NCBI GenBank assembly: GCA_028641055.1
Contig: CM054062.1
Coordinates: forward strand, 20,703,639-20,767,638
Length of the DNA: 64,000 bases
Direction: 5' to 3'
DNA from: Alopecurus myosuroides
Lineage: Eukaryota > Streptophyta > Magnoliopsida > Poales > Poaceae
The notes under the pieces were generated by a model. It worked only from the letters and a program-made list of their open reading frames with translations, was not told the origin of the DNA and ran no database searches. Positions 59,655 to 64,000 of the stretch are shown here, one piece after another (positions within the stretch are counted from its first letter, which is position 1; each line of letters starts with the position of its first letter). The translations under genes were made by a program, and so were the position numbers.

Positions 59655-62600
59655 TCAAATGTACACTCGCTGCATGTGCGCCCACACGCCAAGCCAGTTA
59701 AGCAGGCGATGCGCCGCTTTAGTGATGAGAGAAGGAAGGCTATCGGTGATCAGATCACCAAGTTGCTGATAAGTGGATTTATCATGGAGGTATTGCATCC
59801 GGATTGACTGGCCAATCCGGTCATGGTTGAGAAGAAGAAGGAGGACCCCAAGGCCGTGGTGGCATGGCGCATGTGCGTGGACTACACCGACCTGAACAAG
59901 GCCTGCCCCAAGGACCCGTTTTCGCTACCCCGCATAGATCAGGTGATCAATTCCACTGCCGGGTGCGAGATTTTGTCTTTCATTGATGCCTACTCTGGTT
60001 TTCACCAGATACCTCTTAATCCGGCTGATCAAATAAAGACTGCTTTCATTACCCCGTACGGGGCTTATTGCTATCGTGTTATGTGCTTTGGGTTGCGGAA
60101 TACTGGGGCTACTTATCAGAGATGCATGCAGAAATGCTTGCATGATCAAATTGCCAAGAATGTGCAGGTGTACATAGATGACATTGTCATCAAAACGAAA
60201 GAAACACATACTATGCTTAGTGATATTGAGGAAACATTTGCTAGCCTGCGCAAGTACAGGAATTGAATCCGACTAAGTGCACTTTTGGCGTACCGGCTGG
60301 CAAGCTACTCGGGTTCTTGGTATCCAGTCGGGGCATTGAGGCCAATCCTTCAAAGATAAAAGCTACAGAGAGCATGTCTTTTCCGAGATCACTGAAGGAT
60401 GTGCAGAAATTTACCCGGTGCTTGGCTTCCCTTAGCCGCTTCCTGGGAAGAATGGACGAGAAGGCCTTGCCTCTCTATCAGCTCATGAAGAAGAGTGATA
60501 AGTTCGTTTGGACATCGCAAGCTGATGTGGACTTCAGAGAACTCAAGACCATGCTGGGTAGCGCTCCCATCCTGGCAAGCCCGCTACCCAAGGAGCCAAT
60601 GTTGTTGTACATCGCAGCTACCAACCGGGTAGTCAGCGTGGTGATAGTGGTGGAGAGAGAAGAGGAAGGCAAGACTGTGCAGCGGCCAGTATACTATCTC
60701 AGCGAGGTGCTATCCAGCTCCAAGCAAAACTACCCGCACTACCAGAAGATGACGTATGGCGTGTACCTAGGTGCCAAGAAGCTCAAGCATTTTCAAGAGC
60801 ATCCCATCACAGTGGTGAGCATTGCTCCCATCTCGGAGATCATGGGCAACAAGGATGCAAGCGGCCGGGTAGCCAAGTGGGCAATTGAGATAGCCGTGTA
60901 CGCTCCTCTGTACGCGATAAGAGAAGCAATCAAGTCACAAACTCTGGCAGATTTCTTGGTGGATTGGCCCGAGATGCAGTATGATCCTCCTTTGCCGGAA
61001 ACCGACTTCTGGAAGATGCATTTTGATGGCTCTAAGGTGAAAGAAGGGCTCGGTGCTGGCGTAGTGCTTATGTCACCGAAGCGAGATCAACTCAACTATG
61101 TGCTGCAGATCCATTTCAAGGCATCCAATAATGTGGCCGAGTATGAGGCGCTGGTGCATGGCCTGAGAGTATCCAAGGAGATCGGAGTTCAGCGCATTGT
61201 CTGTTATGGCGACTCGGATTTGGTGATTTAGCAAGTTTATGGCAATTGGAATGCCTTGGATGCCAACATGGCATCCTACCGGTTTCTAGTGCAAACTACG
61301 ACTGGGTCCTTTGAGGGGTGTGAGTTTCATCATATGCACCGAGCTGAGAATGATGCAGCTGATGCACTGTCCAAGTTGGGGTCTTCTCGGCAGTTTATCC
61401 CGGATGGGATTTCCTTGGAGCATTTGAGAAAGCCACCCATCAAGCCATCCCCCAACTCGGAATCCATATTCATTCCATCTCTGCCAGAATCAGAAGTTGT
61501 TCCCATGGAGATTGATTGGGAAGCTGCAAAAGAGAACCCGGGGACTGCCGTCTCCAACCCGGGGACTGGCGCCTGCAACTCGGGGACTGCTTCACTCAAC
61601 TCGGGGACTGTTGCGTTCATTGAGGGGATCATTTCTCAGTACCCGGGGACTCGGGGACTCGTCTCCAACTCGGAAGAGGTCATGGTAGCTGATCCAATGG
61701 AAGTGGACGAACCGGTGTTTCCCATCCGAGAGACACCGAGTTGGGCTCTGCCCATATTATCCTTTCTAACGGATGGCTCATTGCCGAGTGATGAGGTCAC
61801 GGCCAGGCAAATACAGAGAAGGTCCAAGGGCTACACAATCATCAACAAGGGGCTGCACAGAAGGAGTCCTACTGGCGTGCTGCAACGCTGCGTTGAGCCA
61901 GAGGAAGGAGAAGAAATTCCCAGAGAGATACACCAGGGAGAATGCGGGCATCATGCCTCTTCTCGGGCACTGGTCAACAATGTTTTTCGGCACAGCTTCT
62001 TTTGGCTCACTGCCTTGCGGCAAGCTGAAGATATAGTGAGAAAGTGTAACGGGTGCCAGAGGTTTGCAAGCAAGATTCATATGCCAGTATCTGAGTTGAA
62101 AACCATTCCCATAACTTGGCCATTTGTTGTCTGGTGTTTGGATATGGTAGGCCCTTTCAAGCCAGCTAGAGGCAACATGACTCACATCTTGGCCATGGTT
62201 GATAAATTCACCAAGTGGATTGAGGTCAAGCCTATTCGGAAGTGTGATGGAGTCACAGCTGTGAGCTTCCTGAAGGATGTCATTCTGAGATACGGCTACC
62301 CACACAGCATCATCACTGATAATGGCACAAACTTTGCCGAGGGTGCATTCGCAAGATTCTGCAAGGAGAAGCGGATCCGGCTAGATGTTGCGTCGATTGC
62401 GCATCCAGCCTCAAATGGGCAGGTTGAAAGAGCAAATGGCATGGTCCTATCCGGGATAAAGCCAAGGCTGATTGAGCCATTACAGCGAACCCCTGGTTGT
62501 TGGCTGGACGAGTTGCCGGCGGTGTTGTGGATTCTAAGGACTACCCCTAACCAATCAACCGGATACACACCATTCTTCCTGGTATATGGAGCTGAGGCCG

Positions 62601-63005
62601 TGTTGCCCACTGACCTAGAGCATGACTCGCCCAGAGTAACGCTCTACACTGAAAAAGAGGCGAGAGAAGCTTGAGAAAATGACGTTGACCTGCTAGAAGA
62701 AGCAAGAGAGTTAACTCTGTCACGTTCAGCAATTTATCAGCAAAGCCTGAGGCGCTATCATAGCCGGAAAGTAAACCCAAGGGTTTTCCGAGAAGGAGAC
62801 ATGGTCCTTAGGCTCGTGCAGCGCACTGCCGGGATGCAAAAGCTATCCCCTCCGTGGGAAGGACCTTTTTATTGTGAGCAAGGCTCTACACAATGATGCT
62901 TACTATCTAGTAGACACACAGGCACCACAGAAGAACAGGCCGGATAGAGCTGGAGAGAAATCCAAGCGTCCCTGGAATGTAGCTCTACTCCGCCGTTTTC
63001 ATTCA
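59655..63005 (+). pseudogene. Pol polyprotein of the Tat element: RT, two RNase H domains, integrase
   Basis: RT from about 59655 (AKPVKQAMRRF), with MCVDYTDLNKACPKDPFSLP, FIDAYSGFHQIPL and the intact active site VYIDDIVIK near 60170. Gypsy RNase H follows (about 60540-60960). The second RNase H is at about 61010-61300, with FDGS, NVAEYEAL and GDSDLVI carrying its acidic residues. Integrase has a Cys pair (CNGCQRF, near 62055) and the catalytic D, D and E in CLDMVGPF, ITDNGTNF and NGQVERANG, then the GPY-like LSPPWEGPF near 62845. It is broken by TGA at 59805-59807, a frameshift near 60262, TAG at 61229-61231, TGA at 62672-62674 and a frameshift near 62870. Confidence 0.9.
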
Positions 63006-63647
63006 TGAGCAAAAGTTGTATGTATCTCTTTAACCGAGTTAAAATTCCAGTTGGCACTCCGAATTCAAACTCGGGGACTGCCTGTGCAAAAAACCTTGCC
63101 TTGTGTTGTTTACTTTATTTCCTTTGTCTACTCGGTTGGTCTACTTAGAATTTCATGCGCATATCTAGTAGTGTGTTTAAACCAAGGGCCAACTCTTCGA
63201 CTCTGCTGCTGTCCGCAACCCGGCTTCATGGCAAGCAAGAGAACAAGCCAAAGGTCGATGAGTACATGAAAAATTGCTAAGGAAAAGAGAAGTGTTGCAA
63301 CCGAGTAGGGTGTATTTACTTCTCTGTTTTCTTTTTCGGCTAAGTGGTGGGCAGCGTTAGAATTCAAATCTCAAGGTGGTTGAGTATCTGAAACTTGGTA
63401 TTTGAAATCTTGTGACTCGACTACCAAAAAGCCACAAGTGGCAGGTAAGAGCAAACACAAAAAGACAAGTGAATGAGAAATGCAACTCGGGGACTTGCAT
63501 TAAAACGCAATCCGGCATCTAGCCAGTCTTGCTAAAAGTGAAAAAAATAAAACTGAGTATCGAGATAAAGCATAAGTATTTTGATTACATCTGCACCCGG
63601 CATCCCGGGGATCTGATAATTGTTTTAGATAAAGAAACTGCACCAAC
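63006..63647 (+). other. Non-coding spacer of the Tat element
   Basis: Between pol and the antisense ORF. Two further copies of the ACTCGGGGACT motif (near 63070 and 63485). No ORF of interest. Confidence 0.5.
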
Positions 63648-64000
63648 TTAGACGACGGTGGAGGTAGTGGTATCTGAGTTGGTGCTAGTAGGCGCCACTA
63701 GCTCGGATGCAGCTGTTGTTGATGAAGGCTCGGCCGCTGAAGATGTTGGAGTGTTGGAGATGGGCTCTGATGCAGAGTTGTTGGAGGCCTGAGTGACGGA
63801 GGCACTGGGAAGAGGGTAGAGCACGGAGGTCGCAACCCCAGTCACGCCCAGCTCGGGAGCGGGGTCGTCAATCACCATCTCGGTGGTGACGACCGTCTCC
63901 TGCGTGGCAGGTTGCGGTTGCTCGGTCTCCGGGTTGGCTTCCTTCCCGGTGTCCTCCGCGCCGCCGCGCTGCTCGAATTCCTCTTGCTCGGCCTCTCCTT
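63648..64000 (-). CDS. Antisense ORF of the Tat element, C-terminal part
   Basis: An open minus-strand frame that enters from the window edge (64000) and ends at 63648, at least 115 codons. The composition is acidic (EAEQEEFEQRGG) then Ser/Thr/Ala-rich. Tat-lineage elements often carry an extra ORF, frequently antisense, between pol and the 3' LTR. No domain is recognisable in the visible part, and the start is outside the window. Confidence 0.5.
   Translation of the reverse strand, partial: GEAEQEEFEQRGGAEDTGKEANPETEQPQPATQETVVTTEMVIDDPAPELGVTGVATSVLYPLPSASVTQASNNSASEPISNTPTSSAAEPSSTTAASELVAPTSTNSDTTTSTVV

Larger units (their letters stand above)
59655..64000 (+). mobile_element. 5'-truncated Tat-lineage Gypsy element
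   Basis: A plus-strand Gypsy element that starts within the reverse transcriptase near 59655 and runs off the window. It has RT, Gypsy RNase H, a second archaeal-type RNase H, integrase, then a non-coding stretch and an antisense ORF. This order marks the Tat lineage. LTRs, gag and protease are not in the window. The motif ACTCGGGGACT recurs in and after pol. Confidence 0.88.

Noticed and set aside
60170..60200. An intact RT active site as evidence that the Tat element is active
   Set aside because: The YIDD box is present, but pol has three stop codons and two frameshifts and the element is 5'-truncated.

Overview
The window looks like nuclear DNA of a grass, most likely a Triticeae species (wheat, barley, rye or Aegilops group). 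The grounds are dense nested retrotransposons, Athila-type LTRs beginning TGATACGT with a tRNA-Asp-like primer site, Stowaway MITEs with CTCCCTCCGT ends, CACTA and Mutator-type ends, and a few GC-rich or intron-containing genes. No database search was run; all family names rest on motifs read in the sequence.

Layout. 1-11127: two Athila-lineage Gypsy elements, element A on the minus strand (gag, primer site, interrupted 5' LTR) and element B on the plus strand (gag, protease, a later ORF, 3' LTR) lying inside A's LTR. 13050-16155: two arrays of about 40-bp units, each able to fold as a TTGCAA hairpin. 17195-18589: an intact single-exon UDP-glycosyltransferase gene (minus). 20280-36170: a minus-strand LINE, split at 21710/30704 by a solo LTR (C), itself split by a complete non-autonomous LTR retrotransposon (D), which carries a Stowaway MITE. 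29495-37065 is repeated almost perfectly at 40907-48473. The 3.84 kb between the copies holds a Stowaway MITE, a Pack-MULE-like element with fragments of two host genes, and a truncated CACTA end. 48382-53980: a DUF3615-type gene (plus) with a triplicated exon and several small transposon insertions. 54662-57949: an intact seven-exon ER UDP-galactose/UDP-glucose transporter gene (minus). 58330-59270: small repeats. 59655-64000: a 5'-truncated Tat-lineage Gypsy element with dual RNase H, integrase and an antisense ORF.

Three host genes can be supported: the UGT, the DUF3615-type gene and the nucleotide-sugar transporter. The UGT uses UDP-sugars in the cytosol and the transporter moves UDP-glucose/galactose into the ER lumen, but nothing in the sequence links their regulation, and they are about 36 kb apart.

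The most notable items are the very young 7.57-kb duplication with filler DNA, which also copies the probable first exon of the DUF3615-type gene; the in-frame exon triplication in that gene; the hairpin arrays; and the chimeric Pack-MULE-like element.
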